Origin: Mesorhabditis belari | Taxonomy: Eukaryota > Nematoda > Chromadorea > Rhabditida > Rhabditidae | Assembly: GCA_958450365.1 (NCBI GenBank) | Contig: CAUEEP010000737.1 | Coordinates: 1,353,501 to 1,417,500, forward strand | Reading direction: 5' to 3' | DNA length: 64,000 bases | Shown: in pieces, positions 25,865-36,800 of the stretch | Layout of the letters: every line of letters begins with the position of its first letter | Position numbering within the stretch: position 1 is the stretch's first letter | Notes under the pieces: model-generated | Told to the model about the DNA's origin: nothing | Databases searched by the model: none | The model's input: the letters and a program-made list of their open reading frames with translations, nothing else | Position numbers and translations under genes: made by a program

Positions 25865-26342
25865 GTTTAGCACTCAGCAAGAGTTCTGCGCTTGGCTCGA
25901 CAGTACGGCCAGCCCTTAGGGTTGCGGTACTGTCAGGCCAAGCACATCAGCCTCACCAAGAGACTTCTTAAAAGCGGCAAGAAAACCGTCAAATTCTGTT
26001 GGTTTTATGGAATTCGATGCGGTGATTCCAACGATATCAAAGCACCCCAATCGGCAGAGTCGGGTCGATTGGAATCTTTCCTAATCTGTTCGGGCCCGGG
26101 AACAGCTATCTATCGGGAACTTGTGCCGGACGGCTATAACTTAGATTACGCGATCAAACAAAGAACACCTCGCCAGTCATTTACAAGATTTCTCTTTTCC
26201 TTTGTTGATGTTACAAAAAGATATTCAGCTATGAAGCCCCGGGAGTTCTCAAGGTCGGCGAATCGATTAGAGCTATTCATTTTATTAGGTCTACCAGTTG
26301 GAACTCTCCAATTGGTAACTTTTAGATAAATTCCGAAATCTA
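25865..26342. repeat. Dispersed repeat R, copy 2 (left part)
   Basis: Less A/T-rich than its surroundings, and open for 145 codons on the plus strand, but the product matches nothing I know. The right half shares blocks with 22.85-22.98 kb (aacacctcgccagtcattta; ggcgaatcgattagagct). The phrase gtgccggacggc...gattacgcg (26120-26155) recurs at 13.17 (minus), 29.54 (minus) and 57.09 kb. The repeat continues right of the solo LTR at about 26.79 kb. Confidence 0.55.
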
Positions 26343-26347
26343 TTAGG

Positions 26348-26786
26348 TGTGGCGAATAGCCACCCTAAAAAGTTACCTAACTCTGGCAGCCTAAAATTGG
26401 AAAAATATTGAGGAAATCGGCTTCATTCTATTTCCGCCCCAAATCATTTCTTGTTTTGTAGCTTATTAGCTAATTATCTTGTGTTAAAGCCTATATAACG
26501 CAATTGTTGTTCATTTTGTTTTTCATTATCTTTCATTTTTTACTGCTTTCCTCTCATCGTGTTGAAAGTTGTGTCCTAATTAGGACAGAAATTGTTTCTG
26601 TTTTTATCGTCACTTTTAATTCAATTGTCGATCTTGTGTGAAAGTTGCTCAAGTGAGAGCCCAGATATTCCGAGTCAGTCGGCTATTGAATAAAGCGTTT
26701 TTAGTTCAAGTGGATCAGATGTCTCGAAACAGAAATAACGTGTCTTGAGTGAAGAGTCTCAAGCACGCAAAGAATATTTCTTTACA
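26348..26786 (+). mobile_element. Solo LTR with 5-bp target duplication
   Basis: A 439-bp sequence starts tgtggcgaatagccaccc and ends tttctttaca (TG...CA), bounded by ttagg at 26343-26347 and 26787-26791. Inside are a TATA box (cctatataacgc, about 26490) and a polyadenylation signal (gaataaagcg, about 26688), in the order expected of U3-R-U5. There is no internal domain, so it is a solo LTR left by recombination. The retrotransposon family is unknown. Confidence 0.75.
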
Positions 26787-26837
26787 TTAGGTTCCTTGAG
26801 CCCAGATATCGAATCAGTCCAATATCAGTCCAATATA

Positions 26838-27579
26838 GAGTTTGTTCCTTGCAGAAAACGCGTTTTCTAAAAAGCAGGCGCCAAGGATAAGCTACCGTAA
26901 CCCTATGCTTTGCATCAGCAAATTTTTCGGATGCAAATGTACATTAAATCTTGCGCTCTTTTTTTCTATTACTCTTTCCTTAAAATTTAAAAATTTTTAA
27001 ATGCTATGTAAAATTAAAGAAAACATTTAAAACGGGGAAAAGTTAAGAAACACTATTAAAAAATTATATTATTTACCAATTTACCAGGCCTACCGTCTGC
27101 ATTGGGGCCCAGAAGGGAGGTCTGTGGTCGGCCCGTCCGATCGCCAAGGATGAGCAACGTCGGCGCGGAGTTAGTCGTGGGTTCGACTCCCATGGGTTCC
27201 CCTCCGGGCGCCCCAGCCCGGCCATCGGGAGTATCATCAGCTACGACAGCTACTTTCTGCCTCATTCGTGGAAGCGGGTTGTGATCTGCGCTAGGGCAGG
27301 GACGCAAATCTTATTATTATTATTAGTGTCTACATTTGCACTAGAACCATTCTAAAAAAGATTCGACGCGCTAAAGACCTAAATCCTTAAATAAAACTAT
27401 CCATTACTATATTTTAAGAAAGTTTGCAAATTTTTTTCTCTTGACCTTTATAGCTTTGGCTTAAAAAGCGCACCTTTTAGAAAACGCGTTGTCGGAGTTT
27501 TGTCGGATCAATTGTCTGACAAAAAAAGTTGTCAATGAAAATTTGTCTGACAAATTGTCTGTCAACAAGGAACACACTC
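26838..27579. mobile_element. TIR element containing a SINE
   Basis: The ends are gagtttgttccttg and caaggaacacactc next to TA on both sides. Subterminal parts also pair (aaaacgcgttttctaaaaag with ttagaaaacgcgtt). The flanks (gtccaatatcagtcc on both sides) show it landed in dispersed repeat R. It encloses a SINE at about 27090-27325. Ends resemble family C (gagtgttttcc). Confidence 0.6.
27090..27325 (+). mobile_element. tRNA-derived SINE, copy 1
   Basis: A G/C-rich block in an A/T-rich background, starting attggggcccagaagggagg. It contains a B-box/T-arm (cgtgggttcgactcccatg) and ends with a (TTA)n tail. A diverged copy lies on the minus strand at about 53315-53510 with the same T-arm and the same downstream gcgccccagcccgg block. 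The RNA polymerase III head with A/T tail makes a SINE the best reading; an A box is not clear. Confidence 0.7.
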
Positions 27580-27662
27580 TAGTCCAATATCAGTCCTTGG
27601 ATCGCCGTCATTCCAATAGAAAACCAAGCTAAATAGAAAAGCTGAAACTTTCATTTCAATTA

Positions 27663-28797
27663 CCCTAAAGTCGCGAGTATAAGTTCATCCGAGTATAAGT
27701 TCTATAATTTACATTTAAAGAGCATTTAAAGGGATGGAAATTATTTTCTTCTTTCTTTAATTTTTATTGTTTTTTTGTTTTTTTTATTTTAATAATTTTT
27801 TCATTTTAGTTCGACTTTCATTGAGGAGGAAAGTCGTACACCGCCGAAACGAAGCTCGAAGCGGTCAAATTTGCGAGGAAATTTGGAACGAACGACGGCT
27901 GCGATCGAATTTGAAGTCGCCGAACAGATGATTAACCGCTGGAAACAAGCTGAGCCGGCACTGATGACTTCACCAAAAAATAATCGAGCTTTCCGAGGAT
28001 TGAGGACAAAATGGCCGGATGTGGAGAAAGATCTCGAACACTCCGAAGCTGGCTGTGATTCCAGGAGGGCTAACTCGATTTCTACAACCGCTTGACATCC
28101 GCGTCAATAAGCCATTCAAGGACAACCTAAAGGCTCACTGGGGGAGAATGGATGTCCGATAGCCGCGAAACGACCAATTTACCCTGTCGGGACGAAAAAA
28201 GAGCGAGCTACGAGACAGTTGCGGAATGGGTAAGGAAAAGTTTCGATGCGGTCCCCTTCTTCTTGCATTATCAATGGATTTCGAAGAGCTTTGACGGATG
28301 AAACAGTTTCGAAGCTAAGCATAGAATTCTTTTATGTCGCTTTAATTGCTTTGAATTTCTTTTTGTTGGGTTTTTATACATTTTTATTGTTATATAAACT
28401 TTTATTATTGTTCTTGGAGCGCGGGATACTACAGGGTGACAGCCTATCACCATTGCTATTTGTTATGTGCATGGATACATCCAGACGATAGTGTTGAAGA
28501 AGACGCTGGAAAGCATCTCTTTCGACCGTCGACGTGGACTTTGGCCGGATGAAGAGGCCAGAAGGGATCCATAAGACTGAGCACCGGAGAGGAGCAGGGC
28601 GGACGCTGAGCCACGCCCGGAGCAACAAATAACAGCATAAAATTGCTATAACCCTCAATAAATTTACTTCTATTGTTCTTAAAAAGCAAAAAGTTATGCT
28701 GCAGCGGGGTTCGAACCCTCGACACACCGTCAATTTGCATGACAGCCGTCAATTTGCATGCGAAAACCAGACAGAACTTATACTCGCGACTTTAGGG
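27663..28797 (+). mobile_element. pogo/Tigger-like deletion derivative
   Basis: The termini ccctaaagtcgcgagtataa and ttatactcgcgactttaggg are flanked by TA (27661-27662 and 28798-28799). Inside on the plus strand is the N-terminal DNA-binding part of a pogo-type transposase (SYTAETKLEAVKFARKFGT-like, then EQMINRWKQAEPAL, NNRAFRG and KWPDVEKDLE; about 27820-28040, with frame breaks). It jumps directly to the end of the DDE domain (VIPGGLTRFLQPLDIRVNKP, about 28059-28118). The DDE catalytic middle is deleted, so it is non-autonomous. The right half includes a LINE reverse-transcriptase scrap. Confidence 0.8.
28412..28492 (+). pseudogene. LINE reverse-transcriptase fragment
   Basis: LERGILQGDSLSPLLFVMCM is the conserved palm block (RGxxQGDxLSPLLF) of non-LTR reverse transcriptases. 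No other RT motif is continuous with it. It lies inside the pogo-like element. A T-arm-like palindrome (ggggttcgaaccctcg) lies at 28707-28722. Confidence 0.7.
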
Positions 28798-28799
28798 TA

Positions 28800-29348
28800 G
28801 TCTAAACTTTTAGATAGATTCGGTAAAATCAGGTTGACTTTGAACAAATTCATTAGCTAAAACTCTTTTACAAGACTTCAATGCTCAACTTTTACCTACT
28901 TTCAGCTTTCATCGCTTTCTTATTCTCTAAATTTAGCATCAAGAATCAAATATTTCTTTTCAAATTCGTCGTCGATCTCGTTTTTTCCCCAAATGCCTTC
29001 CCTTTTCCTTTCAAAATCCTATCAAAGGGCGAAAATTTGTTCAAAGGAAGCCCATCTTGTCTTTGTGTTGGCTTTTTGTGTGTGTTTTCTCTCAAAACAT
29101 GGCCAAAATCAAAAAAAGACTCACTGGAAAAGGCCTAATTGAGGTTGAGAAAGAGTCGGTCTCTCTCAACTCAGACGTTATCCACTTTCTTGTCCTTATC
29201 CTTCCTATCCTTACTAAACTTTTTTTGAGTTTCATAGGCTTCTTTGATCTTTCTATTTCATTCTTTACATTTTCAAATATTTCATGAAGGATTTTCTTAT
29301 AGAAAATCAAAGATGGTTAAACTTAAAACTTTAAAACTAAATGAATTA
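28800..29348. other. Spacer
   Basis: A/T-rich with several overlapping open frames but no family resemblance. Confidence 0.3.
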
Positions 29349-29520
29349 TTGGGCTGGTGAACTGAAAACTGCCGGCTATTGTCATATGTGACAGTTTGAG
29401 CACTTTCTTCAAAAGAAACCCATTTTGGTGTCAATGGAAAAGTTGTAGAGGATCCAAAATCAAGCTTATATCCAAATTTCCAAAAAGATACACTTAGTAG
29501 TTTCGCTTAAAATTTGCGTT
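29349..29520. mobile_element. mariner-derived MITE (family M), truncated copy
   Basis: Starts ttgggctggtgaactgaaaa and carries the left part of family M. It then jumps to the inverted internal segment (aaagatacacttagtagttt) and stops. The dispersed motif ccgcgtaatcgttcgtcgtc follows at 29539. Confidence 0.7.
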
Positions 29521-29674
29521 CTATGCGTTCTTTGTGCAGCCGCGTAATCGTTCGTCGTCTGGCGCAGGACTTTTACATAGCTCCCTTCCCTCTGCCTTTG
29601 CCAAACTAATCTGACCGCTCCGAATCCTCAATTGGACATTGACTTCTGCGCAAATCAAGGCTAGTCTCGATCTA

Positions 29675-30197
29675 TTGGGTCGGTGAATTGAAAGAACTGC
29701 CGGCTATTGTCATATGTCCCAGTTTGAGCACTTTCTTCAAAAGAAACCCATTTTGGTGTCAATGGAAAAGTTGTAGAGAATCAAAAATCAGGCTTATATC
29801 CAAATTTTCAGAACGATTCAAAAATTGGTTTTCAAGAAATGCGAAATTTACGAATTTTCAAAAAACATGCATTTTAAGCGAAACTACTAAGTGTATCTTT
29901 TTTGGAAATTTGGCTATAAGCCTCATTTTTGATTCTCTACAACTTTTCCATTGACACCAAAGTGGGTTTCTTTTGAAGAAAGTGCTCAAACTGGGAAATC
30001 TCCAGCCCTCCATTTTTGAGTCTCACACTTGTCTCACACACAAACCAAAACCCTACTACGAAAGAGGAGTCCGCAAATTGCCTGTAAAATGGGCACAAGT
30101 CGTCAATAATAATGGAAATTGTTTGGAATAAATTTATGGTTTTATGTTGAATAAATTTTTAGTTCAAAGTCCCGCAGTTTTCAATTCACCAACCCAA
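29675..30197 (+). mobile_element. mariner-derived MITE (family M), complete copy
   Basis: The ends are ttgggtcggtgaattgaaag and gttttcaattcaccaaccca, with TA on both sides. Long subterminal inverted repeats centre on acccattttggtgtcaatgg. Near the right end the plus strand still encodes a mariner transposase C-terminus: KPKPYYERGVRKLPVKWAQV then VNNNGNCLE and a stop (about 30043-30129). It is therefore an internal deletion derivative of a mariner. The same architecture is found at 55010-55522. Confidence 0.85.
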
Positions 30198-30199
30198 TA

Positions 30200-31500
30200 A
30201 AATGAAATTGAAAGTTTTTCATCTAAATATGTAGAGAGAAAGAGCTAATTAAGATCTAATTATTACTTTGGAGAATATAGACACTGTTTAGACCTTGATT
30301 TATACAAAAAATACTAGAATTAGATCTTAAATAATTAGATCTTCACATTTATAGATTAAGACATAACTAGAAACTCAGAAACATTTATTGAAAAAAAACT
30401 TGATAGTGATTAAGATAATTGAGCTTAAAAAAAAGGAAAACTTTTGCCTTTTCACCATTTTTCCTCGTCAATGGAGATAAAAATCGTGTCTCTTTCTCTT
30501 TTGCTTTTGAACCGATCAAGTCTTTTTGCCTAGGGCCCCAGCCGCATATCTCCACTCAAGCATCCCCTCATCTTCCCCTTCTCTTCCCCTTCTCTTCCCC
30601 TTCTCTTCCCCTTCCTCTTCCCCTTCTCTTCCTCATCCTTTCCATCTCTCCACTCTTTCCCTCCAGCAAAACTTGTTGCTTTTCAGCTTTTCATACCGCT
30701 TGACTAACCACTTTTTACCCGTATTGACTTCTTCTTCTTTTTCTCTTGTTTTGATTCACTTACTTGATTGAGATCAAATATTGAATTTGATTTCCAATGA
30801 ATCGTACTGAATATTAGACGAAAATAAGTTAAATCCTCCCATCGATAAATGCTTTTCTTGAGAATTTCTTTTCTATCTACCCAAGGAATACTATAAATGG
30901 CTCTATTAGATTTATATTCATTCGTTTTTTCAAACTTAGAATAAAATCTGCTAATATTTAATGCTGAAGTAAGTTAAAGATCAATGTGTAAATCATTGTG
31001 TCATAAAAATCATTGTGTATTAACTTGTTCAAAGATTCAAAAGTATCCTCCTTTTCTTGAAAATTTCTAAATCATCATTCGAATTTTGATCACCAATCAA
31101 TTTAGATATTCAGTTTTTAGAAATTTTTGATTTGTTATGACGTTTTTATAGATTCCTCTTGATTCTTCTTGAAAACAGGTGCTTTTTCTTCTCAATTCTT
31201 TTTTCTTTTCCCTTTTTCTTTCAATTAATCCTTTCACTAAATAGAAAAGCGACAAATCTTTCAAATAGCTGAAAATCTTGAAATTTGAAATTTTCAGAAA
31301 GATTAGATGACAATTTTTGTCTAAATCTTTGTATTAATCTTTGTATAAATCTTTGTATTAAACTTCAAAAAGCGTATCTATTTACTCATCTTATCAATAT
31401 TCCTTTAAATATGCATTTAGTTTTAATTTTATTATCTAATCACGATTGTTTTAATGGCAATTTAATGGCAATGGCAATGATCAATCAGGTCAGAAGTCAA
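30200..31500. other. A/T-rich region with a pyrimidine tract
   Basis: A CTTCCCCTT-type tract (30570-30650) and aatctttgtatt repeats (31318-31360). No gene supported. Confidence 0.35.
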
Positions 31501-31504
31501 GGCT

Positions 31505-31728
31505 GGCTTTGCAGGTCATGGCTTTGCAGGTCATGGCTTTGCAGATCCTGGCTGCAGGTCCTGGCTTTGCAGGTCCTGGCTTTGCAGGTCCTGGCTTTGC
31601 GTCCTGGCTTTGCAGGTCCTGGCTTTGCAGGTCCTGGCTTTGCAGGTCCTGGCTTTGCAGGTCCTGGCTTTGCAGGTCCTGGCTTTGCAGGTCCTGGCTT
31701 TGCAGGTCCTGGCTTTGCAGGTCCCTGG
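31505..31728. repeat. 15-bp minisatellite (tttgcaggtcctggc)n
   Basis: About 15 near-identical units plus diverged starters. A unit length divisible by three keeps several frames open (FAGPG, CRSWL), none of which is a gene. Confidence 0.97.
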
Positions 31729-31729
31729 C

Positions 31730-32110
31730 TTTGGTTCAGGAAAATGTTGTAAACGTTTGGATCCATTCAATCAGAACACTTCCATTCTCAATCCCTTCAG
31801 ATCTCTCGAATTCTTTTCTTTATTCCGAAAATTTATGACCCTTTTTTTATTCATTCTCTTCCCCTTTCCAATATTTTTGTGATCCCTTGAGAGTCTTCCA
31901 TTTCCCCTTTTTTCCTTTTTCTCCATGATTCCTCTATTTCTTTCAATTTCATTTTTAAAAATTCTAAAATAGAATATTTATTCAGATCATCAAATTTTCC
32001 ACCAAATTTTCGTCTTTGTCCACACAAGCGATGCCAAGTGAGTTCAAAAACTGTACTTTATGCTTTAAAAAAAGTGTAAACACACTTCCTAGCACAATAA
32101 AATCTTCATT
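31730..32110. other. Spacer
   Basis: T-rich, nothing recognised. Confidence 0.3.
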
Positions 32111-32129
32111 TCTCACCAAATAATGCTGT

Positions 32130-32607
32130 AAAAGCAATGAAGCTATGCAATGAAGCTATGCAATGAAGCTATGCAATGAAGCTATGCAATGAAGCTAGGC
32201 AATGAAGCTAGGCAATGAAGCTAGGCATGAAGCTAGGCAATGAAGCTAGGCAATGAAGCTATGCAATGAAGCTATGCAATGAAGCTATGCAATGAAGCTA
32301 GGCAATGAAGCTAGGCAATGACTAGGCATGGGCTGGGCAATGAAGCTAGGCAATGAGCGGGCTGGTGAAGAAGCTAGGCAATGAAGCTAGGCAAGAAGCA
32401 GGCAGAACAGCATGGGGCTGAGCTAAGGTGAAGCTGGGCAATGAAGCTGGCAATGAAGCTAGCAATGAAGCTAGGCAATGAAGCTAGGCAATGAAGCTAG
32501 GCAATGAAGCTAGGCAATGAAGCTAGGCAATGAAGCTAGGCAATGAAGCTAGGCAATGAAGCTAGGCAATGAAGCTAGGCAATGAAGCTAGGCAATGAAG
32601 CTAGGCA
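32130..32607. repeat. 13-bp minisatellite (aatgaagctaggc)n
   Basis: About 35 units with a degenerate middle (32320-32460). Confidence 0.97.
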
Positions 32608-33226
32608 GTGTGCCAGAAAGGATGAGATCTCGTTTTCGAGCACAAAGTACTCGAAGAACTTTGTTGTGTACTTTGTTCTCACTGCAAAAGCACCATGAAA
32701 GGCACCATGTGCAAAGGCACCATGATTCACACTGATTTTTCTTTCAAATTCAAGTTGTCTAGAGTAAAATGAGGATTTCAGTGCACTAGAAGGGATGTTT
32801 TTTGAGCACAAAGTACAAAGACATAGAGTGCAATACTTTTCTAACTTAGCAAACTTACGATTTCAGTTTTGATCATGAATTTCTTTGACTTTAGCCGCGA
32901 AAAGGTGTTTGATCATAAATCCGAATACTACAGCCAATGAATTGCACGATTTTCTTCTCCTTTTCACTTTTTTCCTTTGGAAAAGAATGTTAAGATCAAA
33001 TGGGTGAAGAAAAATGGGTTTTGGTTGAGGAGAGGAAAGCTATGGGAAAGCTATGGGAAAATAGGGCTGTAATTGGGCTGACTAGTGACAAATCGACACA
33101 ATTTTCACTCAAATCTCCAACGATGACATCTTTTCTTTAACATTCAGAGAAAAGTGATTGTGTAATAGTGATAACAAAAGGACTTTACTAACAATTTAAG
33201 ACAATTTCTTTGGCAGATAAGATAAA
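32608..33226. other. Spacer with two copies of the palindromic repeat half-unit
   Basis: Copies of the gcaccagaaaggatg...gagcacaaagtac family at 32608-32648 and 32784-32822. Otherwise A/T-rich. Confidence 0.4.
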
Positions 33227-33524
33227 TACCGTATTGTCTCTAATAGTAGTGGACTCTCTAATAGTAGTGGACTCTTTAATAGTAGTGCACTCTCTAGAGG
33301 AGTGGACTCTCTAATAGTAGTGGACTCTCTAATAGTATTGCACTCTCTAATAGTAGTGGACTCTTTAATAGTAGTGCACTCTCTAGAGGAGTGGACTCTC
33401 TAATAGTAGTGGACTCTCTAATAGTATTGCACTCTCTAATAGTAGTGGACTCTTTAATAGTATTGCGGTTCAGGAGGGGGTTGGAAAAATAGTAGTGCGC
33501 ATTACTATTAGAGAGAATACGGTA
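33227..33524. mobile_element. TACCGTA-type MITE with internal array
   Basis: The ends are taccgtattgtctctaatag and ctattagagagaatacggta. The interior is an array of ctctaatagtagtggact units. Related to the elements at 36288-36565 and 48027-48256 by the taccgta termini and the tactattag motif. Confidence 0.75.
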
Positions 33525-33877
33525 TATTGTTATATTCGAATCTGATTCGAAGTTAAATGGTAATTACCGAAATCGTAGCTAATTTAGCTAATCGTAGCTA
33601 AAGCTAAGCTAATTAAATTCTAATCAAAGAACTCTTTAAATGATAATTTGTTTATAATCGAATTATTTCAAGTTTCATTTTTTCAGTTTTCCAGGACTTG
33701 TCCAGCTTACCAGACAAATCCCTGGGGTGCTGATTGGAAGATTTTCTTGAAATCAAACTTCAGCGATACTTATAAACTGTTAGAAATCTAGTCAAGAAAA
33801 CAATTACCAATCTTATCTTATTTGAATCTTTGCTTAAGATGGAATCTTAAGCAAAACTGAAACAAATGCAGCTCCAG

Positions 33878-36800
33878 GTTGTCCTCCGCATTACTCGGGT
33901 GACACGTGTGATTGGCCGATTTGCATCAATGGACGAATCGATTCGTCTACACGAAAATGCATTTGCAGGTTTGTTTGAAAGAAATTCTAAGCTTTTATCA
34001 ACTTGTTTTGAAAACTTGTTGTTTCAAATTCACTCTTAAGCTCTTAACTCATCTTCTATCTTATAACGCGAGTTTTTTCTATCACCAAACATCAACTAGT
34101 TCGCAAGAAATACTTCTAGACTTCTCTTATTCTGAATTTCTTCGAAATATTCAAAAGAAAATGCAAAAAGGGAAGACCTAATAAAAATTTATTTGACACC
34201 AGAAACGAACGGAGAAAAAGAGAAAAGAAATGGGAAGAATTTTCAAGGGAATTTGAGGCTCAAGAGTTCAAAGAGGGATTTCGATGGGGAAATCGAAAGA
34301 AAATCGAAAGAAAATTCAAGTTTTCTTATCATATTCAAATACGGTTTATTCTATGGGTTTAGTGCAAATGGAAACACACGCTTTCTGGAGTATCAAATTC
34401 ACATTTCAACGATTAGGCAAGAGAATCTAGAATCAAGTAAGCCAGGAAGGGTGTGTTTCCATGGTGAGCAGAAAGTAAAGCTTGGAGAAAGAGAAAGACA
34501 AAGACAAAGGCAAAGACAAAGACAAGGCAAAGACAAAGAGAAAGAAAGTAATTTCAGATAAAGTTCTTGTTTTCAAAAATCTCTTTAAATTCCGGTTTGA
34601 CATAAAAAAGTGGACATAAAAATTGATCCCTTGAGAATTTTCGTTCTTTTGGACAACGAACAGCATGAAAGTCGAATTTTGAGATAAATTTGGAAAAGAA
34701 AGGGGAAATGTGAACAAGGTTAAGAAATAACTTTTCATTTCCAACAAGTTATTGAATTTGAGAAATAACGGACGAATTTTGGTTTAGTTTTAAAAGTTTA
34801 ACGTTTAATTGAGGAGAATTGGCAACAGTTTTATTAGATAAAAGGGCTTGTGATTATGAAAATTTCGAAATGAAAATTTGAAATGAAAATTTAGAAGCCA
34901 TTTTGCGATGCCTTTTTGCGAGGAGTGCGAGCCACCGTATTGGGGAGCGAATTGTGACAAATCACCGCTTGAATCAATTTCCGATGATGAATTCGCACGT
35001 GAGGACAAGAGGAAATTGATGCATTGATTAAGGAATTCCCTGGCAATGGGACAAGGAATTCCCCATTGCCGACTAGACCGGTCTAGTCGGGTAGAGCGTT
35101 GGCCTGGTAAGCGGCTGGGGTCGCAAGAGGTGGCCGATTCGAGTCCTGGCACCGGCCACGTTTTTTGTTTTTCCCACAGTTTCCCATGTCTACAAAAGGA
35201 CCCGATTGATTGAATCAATCCAAGTTTATTTATTATAATAATAGTACTTTATTCAAACGATAAAGTGAAAGAAATCATAGAGAAATGCACAGTGATACTT
35301 AATCATACAATACATACTGAAATCAATAAGCCAATTACTTACGGCAAAGAGCCACTAGATCTAAAGCATCGATACGTTTCTTGAATATGAAAAAGCGACT
35401 GAATTTCACGTATGTCGTTTGGGAGCAAGTTCCATAATCTAGCGGCTCTAACGGGAAATGAATTTGATAAAGAGGCATTGGAAGCAAAGGGAATTTGCAA
35501 AAGGAATGAGCCACTTCTGGGCCCTGACCGCGCTTTAAATTTGAAAAAGTCTATAAACAAAGGGCTAATCTGTTTACAACGGAGGATTTTGAAAGTTTCG
35601 ACTAAATCAATGACAAAGCGACGATGCTGTAAAGTTTTTAGTTCAAAAAAAGCAAGTCTCTCCTCATAAGTAAAGCTAGAATATTTAGAATAGTCAATTT
35701 TCCATAAAACGACTTTTGTGAACCTCCTCTGAATTTTCTCCAAGCGTTCAATAAAGACTTGTGCGCGGGGGAGACCAAAACAATATCCTGTAAAATTAAC
35801 GAAAATTCAAGAATCTCCAATTCTTATTCATGCTTTCAGCTTGGTCGGAAACGATTCCGTATCTACCGCAAGCTGTCCTTCTCATCTCAATCATCCTTCT
35901 CATGTCCGGGGTATTCTGTGGATTGCGATTGTTTTTTCAGTGAGTTTTCACTATTTTATAATAATACAAGTATTTATTATCTATCGCCAGTAATCCAGAC
36001 GAGCAACATTTACAAAAATTGGCTGATAGTCACTTTGAAATGGTCTAGATATCTCCGCAAACAAAATAGTCCTTAAATTGTGTGTTTAGTTATTATCACA
36101 AGATGCCATTGGTTGCCATGCGACTAAGATACAGAGCTTTTAGCCAGTCGGCACTGGCTAAAAGCTCTGTATCTTAGTGGAGAGCCAAAAATCTAACCAA
36201 CGGGTTCAATCCCGCTGGCTAGATTATTGGTTTTTTCTAGATATATATGGATTTTTCTTTTCTATATTTAGGCTTAAGGGTTGTGCTTACCGTAAATACT
36301 GTAATAGTACCCCACCGCCCTCGTACAGTCGCGTAGTCGCAGTCGTAAGTCGTAAGTTTTTTAGTATTTCATTTTTTTCAAAGCACCCGTACTTTCAAAA
36401 ATGCGTCTTTGGTATCAAAAATAGCCCTGAATTTCAGCTATTTTTTGATACCTAAACGCGCATTGTAGCATCAACCAGTGTCGAGAAAAACGCGTTCAAA
36501 GCTAGACTACACAACACTCCGCACCGTCATTATGGGGGTGGGGTACGCTTACAGTATTTACGGTATGTATTATTTGTACTATGTTATTCGTGTAAATAAA
36601 TGTATTCTTTATAAGACTCAAGAATGTTTTAGAACCGGTGGCTGTCCGCGAAGAGATCGACGTAGAGGAAACTCGATCGAGAGTCAAGCTTTTGATTTCA
36701 AGGTGTGATGATGGAAATTCTTTAGTTCTAATTTTACTTTATTAATCATATATCTAATTTGATTTTGGCTTACTTTAGTTTGAGGAAATGTCGTTAACTT

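Noticed and set aside
25892..26329. 145-codon plus-strand frame
   Set aside because: Lies in dispersed repeat R, part of which recurs at 22.9 kb without an open frame; no recognisable domain.
31285..31838. Collagen-like FAGPGFAGPG frame
   Set aside because: It looks like Gly-X-Y but comes from a 15-bp array that is open in several frames on both strands; no collagen flanks.
35070..35165. Functional tRNA-Thr gene
   Set aside because: Mismatches in anticodon and T stems, and LINE-like tail next to it; better read as a SINE head.
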